A stretch of 64,000 bases of DNA from Flavobacterium sp. NRK F7. Lineage in GTDB: Bacteria > Bacteroidota > Bacteroidia > Flavobacteriales > Flavobacteriaceae. The DNA is taken from NCBI RefSeq assembly GCF_024054195.1, contig NZ_JAMXLB010000001.1:2593524-2657523 (forward strand), written 5' to 3'. Below, one piece after another: positions 7,188-16,059 of the stretch. Positions within the stretch are counted from its first letter, which is position 1; every line of letters begins with the position of its first letter. A model generated the notes under the pieces. That model ran no database searches. It saw only the letters and a program-made list of their open reading frames with translations, and was not told the origin of the DNA. The position numbers and the translations under genes were made by a program.

Positions 7188-7840
7188 TTCCTGCTACTTA
7201 TTTTAGAAATGGTGGTTATTCGATAACGGAAGTTAAAACTCAAAAGCCTGAAATTGAAAGTCCGAAGGCTGAAGTCGAAAGTCCAAAGCCGAAAGTTGAA
7301 AGTCAAGTTACTGAAAACAAACCACAGCCAACGGAGAACAAGCAACAGCTAACGGAGAACAAACCACAAACAGATACCAGTCCAAAAATATCGGCTTTAT
7401 CTTTGTCGAGTATTCGTGCGAAGAAAGAATTAGAAGCCAAACAAGCTTTACATCAAAAACATCACGAAGAATTACCCACAGAAGCTTTTACTGAAACCGA
7501 TATGCTCTTGTTGTGGAATAAGTTTGCCCAACGCTTAACCGATCAAGGAAAACGTTTAATGGCAACTTACATGCAAATGAATGATCCTATTTTGAATGGT
7601 ACCACAATTACCTTAGAATTACCCAACCAAAGTACGAAAGAAGAATTTTTAAGTGGTTATCATGATCTTTTAGGCTATTTAAGAGGAAAACTACACAATC
7701 ACGATATTACAATTGAAGTTAAGGTAAACGAAGTTTCTGAGACCAAATATGCATTTACACCGCAAGAAAAATTTGAAAAACTAAAAACCATTAATCCAAA
7801 TATTGAATTGTTGAAGAAATTGTTTGATTTGGATGTGTAG
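7172..7840 (+). CDS. dnaX: Tau-specific C-terminal region of dnaX (-1 frame)
   Basis: Open in the -1 frame from the A10 run to 7840. It begins with SFIIPATYF, then a low-complexity linker of near-repeats built on Pro, Glu, Lys and Ser (EIESPKAEVESPKPKVES and TENKPQPTENKQQLTENKP types), then a folded domain of about 145 residues from an internal ATG/TTG region at 7403 on (SSIRAKKELEAK to LLKKLFDLDV). Domain order linker plus C-terminal domain is that of tau, which in other bacteria binds the polymerase core and helicase. It has no good independent start, so I read it as part of dnaX and not a separate gene. Confidence 0.75.
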   Translation, partial: AKSFIIPATYFRNGGYSITEVKTQKPEIESPKAEVESPKPKVESQVTENKPQPTENKQQLTENKPQTDTSPKISALSLSSIRAKKELEAKQALHQKHHEELPTEAFTETDMLLLWNKFAQRLTDQGKRLMATYMQMNDPILNGTTITLELPNQSTKEEFLSGYHDLLGYLRGKLHNHDITIEVKVNEVSETKYAFTPQEKFEKLKTINPNIELLKKLFDLDV

Positions 7841-7876
7841 TTTTTGAATCAAATATTATCTTTAATTCGTTAATTA

Positions 7877-8455
7877 ATGAATTTTTCTAAAAGAAACATC
7901 ACTTACATATTTCTATTTATTACTATCGTAATTTACATTAGTATCTTAACTATAAAATCTTATTTATTTCAATTTTCTTATGTTTTAACTTCGTATATCC
8001 TTATCATTGTGCTTTATGAAATTACAAAAAGGAAAAAAATCAATTTAGAAATCAATTCTCTAATTTTTAATTACAGTTTAATTAGCCTTATTTTTCAACT
8101 TTTGATAATTGGATTTGGCATTCTTTTCTATTCTATTTTTATTGTTTTATTATTTTTATTTTTCTATTTAGTAATCATCTTAAAAAGTATTGATAAGGTA
8201 TTCGTTCAAAATTGGAAGCGATACCATTGGAAAAGTCGTATCATAAACATCTTAGTTGTATTTCATGTTTTTCCTATATTAATTTTATATTTATTTTCTT
8301 TAAATAACTATCTTACAACACCTAAAAGTTTAGAAACCATCTCTCCTAATGAGTTACATTATATAGATACTCAAACGGGTAAAGAAATGTCTATAGATAG
8401 TCTTGCTCAAAGAACCGTTGATAGCATAATTAAAAGTAAAAAAAAGGATGAATGA
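7877..8455 (+). CDS. Hypothetical membrane protein
   Basis: 192 residues, very rich in Ile, Leu and Phe. About five hydrophobic segments can be seen between residues 8 and 150 (for example YIFLFITIVIYISILTI and IINILVVFHVFPILILYLF), followed by a ~45-residue soluble tail ending in a basic SIIKSKKKDE. No family recognised. Its stop overlaps the start of the phosphatase gene by 4 nt (ATGA), so the two are probably translated together. Confidence 0.7.
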   Translation: MNFSKRNITYIFLFITIVIYISILTIKSYLFQFSYVLTSYILIIVLYEITKRKKINLEINSLIFNYSLISLIFQLLIIGFGILFYSIFIVLLFLFFYLVIILKSIDKVFVQNWKRYHWKSRIINILVVFHVFPILILYLFSLNNYLTTPKSLETISPNELHYIDTQTGKEMSIDSLAQRTVDSIIKSKKKDE

Positions 8456-9012
8456 AATTAATTGTACTCGATTTGGATGAAACATTAATACATGCCACAA
8501 AAAAGAAGATTCATGAAAAATATTCCTTTCAAGTTTTCAACTATTTTGTATACAAACGCCCTTTTTTAGACGTGTTTCTTTCGGAATTAAAAAATCATTT
8601 TAAAGTTGCGGTTTGGTCTTCTGCCTCTGATGATTATGTGGCTGAGATTGTTGCTAAAATTTTTCCTGAAAATTACCCTTTAGAGTTTGTGTGGGGACGA
8701 TCCAAATGTACCTTACAAATTGATTCCCAAAATATAGATGATTATGGTTATTTTGATTATTTTAATCATATGAATTATGTCAAAATACTCAAAAAAGTGG
8801 CTAAAAAAAAGTTTGCAAGACTAGAAGACATTCTAATTGTTGATGATACACCTAGAAAATGCAAATACAATTATGGAAATGCCATTTATCCAACGGAGTT
8901 CTTAGGAGATTCTAATGACAGTGAATTACCATTATTATTGGACTATCTCATTTCTATAAAAGAAGTAGAAAATGTAAGAACTCTAGAAAAAAGAAACTGG
9001 AAAAATTTTTAA
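8452..9012 (+). CDS. HAD-family phosphatase, NIF/FCP1-like
   Basis: 186 residues. The N-terminal DLDET (residues 7-11) is the DxDxT nucleophile motif of FCP1/SCP-type phosphatases. WSSA (55-58) is motif II and IVDDTP (129-134) the acidic motif III. The overall layout is that of the NLI-interacting-factor domain, which removes phosphate from Ser/Thr in eukaryotes. Bacterial members have no assigned substrate. Start overlaps the upstream membrane-protein gene by 4 nt; the next gene starts 3 bp after its stop. Confidence 0.87.
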   Translation: MKLIVLDLDETLIHATKKKIHEKYSFQVFNYFVYKRPFLDVFLSELKNHFKVAVWSSASDDYVAEIVAKIFPENYPLEFVWGRSKCTLQIDSQNIDDYGYFDYFNHMNYVKILKKVAKKKFARLEDILIVDDTPRKCKYNYGNAIYPTEFLGDSNDSELPLLLDYLISIKEVENVRTLEKRNWKNF

Positions 9013-9015
9013 GTT

Positions 9016-9521
9016 ATGGACGGACAAATAGTACCAATTTTGATTGTATTTTCATTTTTTTTATTCATTTTCTTATTGATAGTTCGTTATATATTGCTTC
9101 CACTTTTTATGAGACCTATTCTATTGCAAAGTGAAATACTGACTTTTTTAAATAATAAACAATTAATCTATCGAGAACATCATGCTATAGGTCAGAAACA
9201 GTCGGTGATTTCCGAACTATCATTTTATCAAAAGATTACATCAATTAGTTCCTATTTTTTATTATAGGTTATTCCAAAGAAAATAATACATTTCAAGTAT
9301 TCTACGCTATTGTTACAAAAAATCTAGCTATTCCTTTTTCTTTTCCAAAAAATAAAAAGAGAAGCATCCATTTTATCGAAGAAACTAATTTAAACGTTTT
9401 AAAAACCTGGATAGTCAATCAAAAAGAAATTATCGAAATAAGTAATTTTTGTCCTGCTTGCGGAAATAAAACAAATCCACAAAATCAGAAATGCGCTTCC
9501 TGTGGATTAGCTTATATTTAA
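9016..9521 (+). pseudogene. Membrane-anchored zinc-ribbon protein, frameshifted
   Basis: The first frame (9016-9267) has one transmembrane helix (residues ~7-35) and then a soluble stretch, and stops at SYFLL. The sequence continues in another frame to 9521 with GYSKENNTFQVFYAI and a C-terminal zinc ribbon CPACGNK...CASCG. Adding one T to the T6 run at 9255-9260 joins both parts into a single 168-residue protein, so this is one gene with a one-base frameshift. It is either decaying or a sequencing deletion. Function is unknown; the layout is TM helix plus zinc ribbon. Confidence 0.75.
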
Positions 9522-9566
9522 ATGTATTTTGGCTTCATTTTTGATATATTTTTAAAAATTAAAACC

Positions 9567-9986
9567 ATGAAAAATTATACTTCACTCCTATTATTACTCT
9601 TATTTTCTTTTGTTTCCAATGCACAAAACGACAACTATGTGGGAATTTATGAAAAGAAAATTAAAACCGTAAAAAATGAGGTTTTGGAATACGAACTACA
9701 AATTTTATCCGATAGCACCTTTACCTTTCATTTTTTTAGAAATTTAGGACAGTCAATCAGTAAAGATGAAAATGTGTATGGTAAAGGCACCTGGAAAGTC
9801 ATCAAAAACGTGATTCATTTTTATACCAATGCGAGTGATTTAGATCAAAAATATACTTTAGATTTTACCAACAGTTCTGGAAGATTTGATGGTAAAAACA
9901 AGAATCAATTTCGGTTTTATCACTCTGAAATACCTTGGATAGAAAAATTGACTTTAGAGAAAAACGAATACGTATTCTCTAAATAA
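9567..9986 (+). CDS. Secreted protein of unknown function, lipocalin-like size
   Basis: 139 residues from the ATG at 9567, which opens a clean signal peptide (MKNYTSLLLLLLFSFVSNAQ); an upstream in-frame ATG at 9522 would bury it behind 15 extra residues, so I prefer the later start. The mature part is beta-rich (YVGIYEKKIKTVKNEVLEY, TFTFHFFRN, GKGTWKVIKNVIHFYT), the pattern of a small beta-barrel or lipocalin-like domain common in Bacteroidota. No specific family is recognised. Confidence 0.72.
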   Translation: MKNYTSLLLLLLFSFVSNAQNDNYVGIYEKKIKTVKNEVLEYELQILSDSTFTFHFFRNLGQSISKDENVYGKGTWKVIKNVIHFYTNASDLDQKYTLDFTNSSGRFDGKNKNQFRFYHSEIPWIEKLTLEKNEYVFSK

Positions 9987-10025
9987 ATTGATATTCTATT
10001 AGTTTCCTATTTTCTTAAACAAGAA

Positions 10026-11296
10026 TTAAAATTTTGATATAATCCACCAATTGCTTCCATCACTTTGCAAGGTTAAGGTTTCTTTATTGGTTTGTACCAA
10101 TTGACTTGCATTTCCATCTATTGTGCCACCTAGAGAAGTAATTTGAAGTCCTCCAGTAGTAGGTTGTATGTTTGAAACAATTAATTTAATCACATAAATT
10201 CTACCAGGACAAGAAGAAGCCGCTGGAAGTCGCACCGTGGAAATATCGGTTCCTGTAGTAGAATTATACTCTGCAATTAGGCTATGATGATTACTTGTTA
10301 AATCAAATTGCGTACTAACGGGTATTGATTGATATAAAATTGCCGTAGCGAGAGACCCATTAATATCCATTGCACTAGAGGGTGCCTTTTCTTTGATTCC
10401 AATATTTCCTGTTGAAACGGTTGTACCTGTTCCATCCATATCGATACCATAAATAATATTGCCTATATTGAGTTGGTTACTTCCACTTAAATTAACGGGA
10501 TCAAAGTAAGTCCTCCTATAGTAATGTTATTGTTTCCTCCAGATTGATTGGTAGCAGCTAGTCTACCTATTGCAATATTAAAATCACCGCTAGTCAAATT
10601 TTCAATTGTACCTGAACCTATAGCTACATTAGACGAACCCGAAATATTATATTTCATTGCAAAGGCACCCACTACCGTATTATTATTCCCATTGACATTT
10701 TTTTGCAATACATCATTTCCAATTGCAGTATTTTCAGAACCACCTAAGGTAGATTGCAAAGTGGTATTTCCTACACCAACATTATGTGTCGCGGTAGTTG
10801 TAGATTCCATACTTTTATAACCTATGGCCACATTTTTTCCGCCTGTATCAGAAGTTGCTAAAGCATCAATTCCTATTGCAACATTATATTTCCCGTTAGC
10901 AGCAAAAGGACTCGGATCTGGTACAAAAAGTGTTCCCGCATTTTCTCCTAAAGCAACATTGTAGAGTTGGTCAGAAGCTCCGTCCACAAGATTCTCAATT
11001 TTATCGGCTCCGTTTAAAGGCGTCCAAGAAGTTCCATCCCAATAATAAAACCCAACTCCTACAATAGCATTGGTATTATAAACCAATAAACTTGTGGCTG
11101 GTGAAGGAATGGTAACTGTATCTGTTGTAGAAGACAAACTTATTCTAGGAATTAGCAAGCCTGAATTAGTACTTTCTATCTCAAGAATAGAAGAAGGATC
11201 GGGTGAGGTGGTACCAATTCCTATTTGGGAAACTAGTTTTTGATTAGAAAAAAAGAGCAAGGTTAATAGCATCGTTTTTAATAATCTACGCTTCAT
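10026..11296 (-). pseudogene. YadA-head-like surface or tail-fibre protein, frameshifted
   Basis: The N-terminal part (11296 down to 10487, 269 codons) has a signal peptide and a Bacteroidota-typical IGIGTTSPDPSSILEI segment. It then has many repeats of the NVAIG / NTAIG / NNTVVG type, the left-handed parallel beta-roll of YadA-like heads. It stops early, but the downstream frame (to 10026) continues the same architecture, then MDINGSL and a beta-rich C-terminus ending NWWIISKF. One extra base at the AAA at 10503-10505 would restore a single ~423-residue protein. Probably a secreted, surface-exposed trimeric fibre. It is broken either by mutation or by a sequence error. Confidence 0.8.
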
Positions 11297-11375
11297 GTTA
11301 GTATAATTAATTTGTTTAGAGTAAAGATACTAAAAACTTATTTTAAATCATATCAAAACTAAAGCCTTCTCTTTA

Positions 11376-12266
11376 TTAAATGCGTCCGTAATACATGGCT
11401 TTCACAATACCATCAGAAAGTCCAATTTTAGGTACAAAAATTTGCCTTGCGCCACTCCATTTCATTGCACTCAAATAAATGCGAGTTGCGGGAATAATAA
11501 CGTCGGCACGATCGGGATTTAAACCTAACTCGGAAATTCGCTGTTCGTAGGTTAAACTATTCAATTTTTGATACTGCGAATTGATATACAAATACGAAAG
11601 TGGTTTTTCTTGATGTTTTTCTGATAATTTGAACAATTTATTGATATTTCCACCAGAACCAATCATGGTAATTTCTTCGTAAGGTGCTGTAACGGTCTTA
11701 ATCCATTTTTCAATTTCTGTCCATACTATATCATTTACCATGTTGTTTAACAAACGTACCGTACCATTTTTAAAGGAGCGTGAGGCCACAATTTTACCAC
11801 CTGAAAAGATAGAAAATTCGGTACTTCCACCACCTACATCTACATATAAGAAGGTTTTATCCGAATTGATAAACTGTTTTAAATCGGAAGAAGCAATAAT
11901 GGATGCTTCTTTTTTACCATCGATAATTTCAATTTTAATATCTGCTTTTTTCTTGATAAGAGCCAAAATTTCATCGTTATTAATGGCTTCTCGCATGGCA
12001 GAAGTAGCACAAGCCTTATATTTTTCAACTTTATGCACTTTCATCAGCAATTTGAAGGCTTTCATAGCGTCTACCATTCGGTCAATATTCTCATCCGAAA
12101 TTTCTCCCACGGTAAAGGCTTCTTGACCTAAACGAATAGGTACCCGTACTAATGAACTTTTATTAAATTGAGCAGGTTTTCCTTGTTCTTCTACAATATT
12201 AGTAACTAATAGACGCATGGCATTGGAACCAATATCTATAGCTGCATATTTTTTTAATGTAATCAT
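11376..12266 (-). CDS. ppx: Ppx/GppA-family exopolyphosphatase
   Basis: 296 residues with the ASKHA-fold phosphatase motifs: AAIDIGSNAMRLLV near the N-terminus (phosphate 1), and DVGGGSTEFSIF (phosphate 2) near residue 145. The family splits terminal phosphate from polyphosphate or converts pppGpp to ppGpp. It is the short two-domain form, lacking the C-terminal HD-type region of E. coli Ppx. It lies 30 bp downstream of ppk1 on the same strand, so synthesis and breakdown of polyphosphate are probably made from one message. Confidence 0.9.
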   Translation of the reverse strand: MITLKKYAAIDIGSNAMRLLVTNIVEEQGKPAQFNKSSLVRVPIRLGQEAFTVGEISDENIDRMVDAMKAFKLLMKVHKVEKYKACATSAMREAINNDEILALIKKKADIKIEIIDGKKEASIIASSDLKQFINSDKTFLYVDVGGGSTEFSIFSGGKIVASRSFKNGTVRLLNNMVNDIVWTEIEKWIKTVTAPYEEITMIGSGGNINKLFKLSEKHQEKPLSYLYINSQYQKLNSLTYEQRISELGLNPDRADVIIPATRIYLSAMKWSGARQIFVPKIGLSDGIVKAMYYGRI

Positions 12267-12296
12267 TTAGTTCTAATTTTGAAGCAATGTATGGGT

Positions 12297-14420
12297 TTAC
12301 AATTCTTCAATTTTGGTTACTTTATTTTTTTCCGTAGCTGCCTCCATTTTTTCTTTGTAATAATTGTACATTTCTAATTGGGCTCTAAATGGTTTTTCGC
12401 CATCTACTTTTCGGTATTCATTTTTTAAATTTTCAGAATGAATTCGTGCTTTTACATTTGCTTTCCAGCCAATTTCAAAGGTTTCTATTAATTCCTTTTT
12501 AATTTCTTCATCGTAAATAGGACAGGTTACTTCTACACGTGCATCAATGTTTCGGGTCATAAAATCAGCCGAAGAAATATAAATTTCTGGTTCACCGTTG
12601 TTTCCAAAAATATATACTCGCGAGTGTTCCAAATAATTATCTACAATACTAATGGCTTCAATATTTTCACTCATGCCTTTCACACCAGGAATCAAACAAC
12701 ATATCCCTCTAATTATCATTTGAATTTTAACACCTGCATTACTCGCTTCATACAGTTTATCAATCATTTTAAAATCGGAAACGCTATTCATTTTCAGCTT
12801 AATATAAGCTTCTTTTCCAGAAAGTGCATTCATAATTTCTCGATCAATTAACTTAATAAATTTGGATCTCGTATAATGAGGAGATACAAATAAATGTTTG
12901 TATCGGTGTACTTTATAATTGATCTCGAAGAAATCAAAAACTTTAGCAACATCTTTTAAAATAGGCGTATTGGAAGTAAACAAAGTAACATCGGTGTATA
13001 CTTTCGCTGAATTTTCATTAAAGTTACCTGTCGAAATAAAACCATATCTCCTAATTTTAGCTTCTTCAATTCTTTCGATATAACAAATTTTACTATGTAC
13101 TTTTAACCCTTTAATTCCAAAGATAAGATGAATACCTTCCGTTTGCATTTGTTCAGCATACGAAATATTACTCGCTTCATCAAAACGGGCTTGTAATTCA
13201 ATTTGAACGGTTACTTTTTTACCATTTTTAGCTGCATTAATCAAAGAACTAATAATCTGTGAGTTTTTAGCCAAACGATACAAGGTAATTTTAATAGAAA
13301 CTACTTTTGGATCCAAAGCCGCTTCTCTTAAAAACTTAATAATATAAGAGAACGATTGGTAAGGAGCATTTAACAGATAATCTTTATGGCGGATTTTTTC
13401 TAAAATACTTCCTTCCAAATTTAATCCAGGAATCGATAAGGGTGGATTTTTTTTGTACAACAAATCGTAACGTCCTAAGTTTGGAAAATTCATATAATCT
13501 CTCCGATTATGATACCTTCCACCTGGAATAATACTATCGGATCTATCAATATGCATACGTTCCAGTAAAAAAGCTAAGGTATCTTTTCCGATGGCTTGAT
13601 CATACACAAAACGAACGGGTTCACCTACTCTTCTTTCTTTTACGCTGTCCGAAACTTTTTCGATAAAACTCTTACTCAAATCACTATCAAATTCTAACTG
13701 AGCATCTCTTGTAATCTTAATCATGTGAGCGGAAATACTTTCGTAATTGAAAATATTAAAAATAGAATTCAAGTTCAAACGAATGACATCATCTAATAAA
13801 ATGATAAACTGTTTCTCAGAGTTAGAAGGTAAAACTACAATTCGGTTAATGGTACTCGGAATTTCAACTACAGCATAACGAATTTCTTTTTCTTCATTAG
13901 TACCTTCCTGTTCTGGTTTCATCACCAATTTAATCGCTAAATAACCCGATGTATCTTTCAACAAAGGAAATTTATCCAAGTCATTTAACATGATTGTCAC
14001 AATAGCGGGACTAACAGTTTGAATAAAGTAATCGCGAATAAAAAGTTCTTGCTCTTTGGAAATTTGTTTTTCGTTAAGAATAAAAATATTCTCTTTTTCA
14101 AGCTTTTGCTCAATTTCACTTAAAATACGTAAACTTTCAGATTGATGTTCAATTACAATTTCTGTAATTTCCTTTAGCAATTGTTCGGCAGAGATTCCTC
14201 CTAAAATTTTTTCACTATCCACGTTTTCAAAGCGCATTCTACGGATAGCCGCATAACGCACTCTAAAAAATTCGTCTAAATTATTTGAAAAAATTCCTAA
14301 AAATCGCAAACGATCTAAAAGCGGTACCGATTCATCAGCTGCTTCTTGTAAAACTCGAGCGTTAAATGTAAGCCAACTTTTTTCTCTATCAATGTATTTG
14401 TTTTGCTGTATGTTGCTCAT
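12297..14420 (-). CDS. ppk1: Polyphosphate kinase 1
   Basis: 707 residues, the usual length for Ppk1, which makes polyphosphate from ATP at the membrane. The N-terminal domain starts DREKSWLTFNARVLQEA with SNNLDEFFRVR. The middle holds the head domain, and the C-terminal PLD-like halves carry the phosphorylated His in GLKVHSKI and the second His in NYLEHSRVYIFG; SADFMTRN and NFNENSAK are further conserved stretches. Start overlaps the 3' end of sixA by 32 nt, which indicates translational coupling. Gene order is sixA-ppk1-ppx. Confidence 0.97.
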   Translation of the reverse strand: MSNIQQNKYIDREKSWLTFNARVLQEAADESVPLLDRLRFLGIFSNNLDEFFRVRYAAIRRMRFENVDSEKILGGISAEQLLKEITEIVIEHQSESLRILSEIEQKLEKENIFILNEKQISKEQELFIRDYFIQTVSPAIVTIMLNDLDKFPLLKDTSGYLAIKLVMKPEQEGTNEEKEIRYAVVEIPSTINRIVVLPSNSEKQFIILLDDVIRLNLNSIFNIFNYESISAHMIKITRDAQLEFDSDLSKSFIEKVSDSVKERRVGEPVRFVYDQAIGKDTLAFLLERMHIDRSDSIIPGGRYHNRRDYMNFPNLGRYDLLYKKNPPLSIPGLNLEGSILEKIRHKDYLLNAPYQSFSYIIKFLREAALDPKVVSIKITLYRLAKNSQIISSLINAAKNGKKVTVQIELQARFDEASNISYAEQMQTEGIHLIFGIKGLKVHSKICYIERIEEAKIRRYGFISTGNFNENSAKVYTDVTLFTSNTPILKDVAKVFDFFEINYKVHRYKHLFVSPHYTRSKFIKLIDREIMNALSGKEAYIKLKMNSVSDFKMIDKLYEASNAGVKIQMIIRGICCLIPGVKGMSENIEAISIVDNYLEHSRVYIFGNNGEPEIYISSADFMTRNIDARVEVTCPIYDEEIKKELIETFEIGWKANVKARIHSENLKNEYRKVDGEKPFRAQLEMYNYYKEKMEAATEKNKVTKIEEL

Positions 14421-14904
14421 TTTTGTAATGACTTGGGAAAACGGTTTTTATAGTTTCTCCTTTTTTAAGATGGGTCCAATCATCAATATCAAATTGCATT
14501 GATACAAAACCTGAAGTTGGAACATTATCTATAAAAAGGCTTCCAAATTTATTAACAAAATTTGTAATAGCTTCATTATGTCCAAAAAGAATTAGGTTAT
14601 CATATCGATTTTCACATTTTTTTATGATTTCTTCCAATCTTTTTTCATCAAAAGTATACAGCTCATCTTTGATGATAATCGTTTCAAATGGAATTGTTAA
14701 ATTTTGAGAGTAAATCATAGCCGATTCTCTAGCTCTCTTAGCACTACTCGACCATACAATAAATGACTTTGGTAGACTCGTTTCAATATTTGAAGATATT
14801 AATAGAGCATCATGAATTCCTCTTTTAGATAATGGCCTTTCAATATCGTTTACAGGTAAATCCCAGCTTGATTTGGAGTGACGAATAAGGATTAAATTTT
14901 TCAT
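14389..14904 (-). CDS. sixA: SixA-like histidine phosphatase
   Basis: About 171 residues from the ATG at 14904 (another ATG is two codons upstream). The catalytic motif LIRHSKSSWD at the N-terminus and FGHNEAITN near residue 118 are the RHG and second His of the branch-2-like SixA family. SixA removes phosphate from His-phosphotransfer proteins in E. coli; here the substrate is not known. It is the first gene of the polyphosphate operon, overlapping ppk1 by 32 nt, so a role in polyphosphate or phosphate signalling is plausible (inference). Confidence 0.88.
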   Translation of the reverse strand: MKNLILIRHSKSSWDLPVNDIERPLSKRGIHDALLISSNIETSLPKSFIVWSSSAKRARESAMIYSQNLTIPFETIIIKDELYTFDEKRLEEIIKKCENRYDNLILFGHNEAITNFVNKFGSLFIDNVPTSGFVSMQFDIDDWTHLKKGETIKTVFPSHYKNEQHTAKQIH

Positions 14905-15144
14905 AATCATTTATTTAGTCATATAAAGTAAGTGTTTTTTTTTTATATAAACTAACATTTTATTCAAAAATTAACTAGAAAATTAAATTCTAAAAAAAAG
15001 AGCTTTGTTTTGAAAAAATCGGCTAAATATTCACAAATTAAGTATCATTTTACTACTATATCTTTAAAGAAAATGTTTTATATAGAAATTAAATCTTATT
15101 TTTATATAACTTTATTACTAAAGAATAAAGAGGGTCTTACGCCT

Positions 15145-16053
15145 ATGCTAAAAATTGTATTTTTCATCTTTACGTTGTTTCCTTTTTTGTTTGCTTTTTC
15201 TCAACAGGATTCGCAATACACGCAATATATGTATAACACCTTACAAATTAATCCTGCTTATGCAGGAAGTAGAGATATCATGAGTATATTTTTGTTGCAT
15301 CGAAATCAGTGGTTAGGTTTGAATGGTGCTCCAGTTACCAGTAATTTTTCCATTCATACCCCTTTAGGTGTTAGTAATTTTGGAGCGGGTTTATCATTTA
15401 CTAGAGATGAAATTGGTCCCACAGTTACCCATTTGATTAGTGCTAATCTTGCCTATTTTGTACCTCTTACTAATACCTATAAATTAGCTGTTGGTTTGAA
15501 TGCATCGGTCAATTTGTTTCATTTAGATGTAGGCAAACTTACCCTTTATCATCAAAATGATCCTGAATTTCAAAATATAAACACTAAATTTTCTCCTAAT
15601 TTAGGTGTAGGTCTTTATTTATTTTCAGAAAATACGTATGCCGGTATATCCGTTCCTAATTTTTGGGAAAGTTATCGATATAACGATAATTCTCTAGCTA
15701 TTTTTAAACAAAAAATGCATTTTTATTTATTAGCTGGTAAAGTGTTTAGTTTGCATGAAAATTTAGATTTTAAACCTGCAGTACTAACAAAAATAGTGGA
15801 AGGTGCGCCTTTGCAAATAGATCTTACGGCTAATTTTTTAATTCAAGACCAATTAACCTTAGGCGTTGCCTATCGATGGGAAGCTGCTTTGAGTGGATTA
15901 ATAGGCTTTCAAATTTCAAAATCATGGTTTATTGGTTATGGATATGATTCAGAAACTACCCAACTTCGTAATTATAATTCGGGTTCGCATGAAATCTTTT
16001 TGCGTTATGAATTTAATCAATCATCCCGAATTACCGCACCTCGATTTTTTTAA
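15145..16053 (+). CDS. PorP/SprF-family outer-membrane protein
   Basis: About 302 residues from the ATG at 15145, which opens the signal peptide (MLKIVFFIFTLFPFLFAFSQ); the frame is open 135 bp further upstream but that part does not look like coding sequence. The start of the mature protein, QDSQYTQYMYNTLQINPAYAG, is the hallmark of the PorP/SprF family, and the rest alternates beta strands of an outer-membrane barrel. In Bacteroidota these partner type IX-secreted proteins and help hold them at the surface. It is followed 6 bp later by an OmpA-family gene, the usual pair. Confidence 0.92.
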   Translation: MLKIVFFIFTLFPFLFAFSQQDSQYTQYMYNTLQINPAYAGSRDIMSIFLLHRNQWLGLNGAPVTSNFSIHTPLGVSNFGAGLSFTRDEIGPTVTHLISANLAYFVPLTNTYKLAVGLNASVNLFHLDVGKLTLYHQNDPEFQNINTKFSPNLGVGLYLFSENTYAGISVPNFWESYRYNDNSLAIFKQKMHFYLLAGKVFSLHENLDFKPAVLTKIVEGAPLQIDLTANFLIQDQLTLGVAYRWEAALSGLIGFQISKSWFIGYGYDSETTQLRNYNSGSHEIFLRYEFNQSSRITAPRFF

Positions 16054-16059
16054 TAGTAA

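Noticed and set aside
7103..7345. Minus-strand frame with repeated WTFNFR-like text
   Set aside because: It is the reverse of the low-complexity Pro-Glu-Lys linker of tau; the repeats come from the tau coding sequence.
7403..7840. Separate gene downstream of dnaX
   Set aside because: The frame is open back to the A10 run, there is no convincing start, and the text continues a tau-like linker, so it is treated as part of dnaX.
10548..10820. 90-codon plus-strand frame over the YadA-head-like gene
   Set aside because: It is antisense to the regular NVAIG repeats and owes its open frame to their composition.
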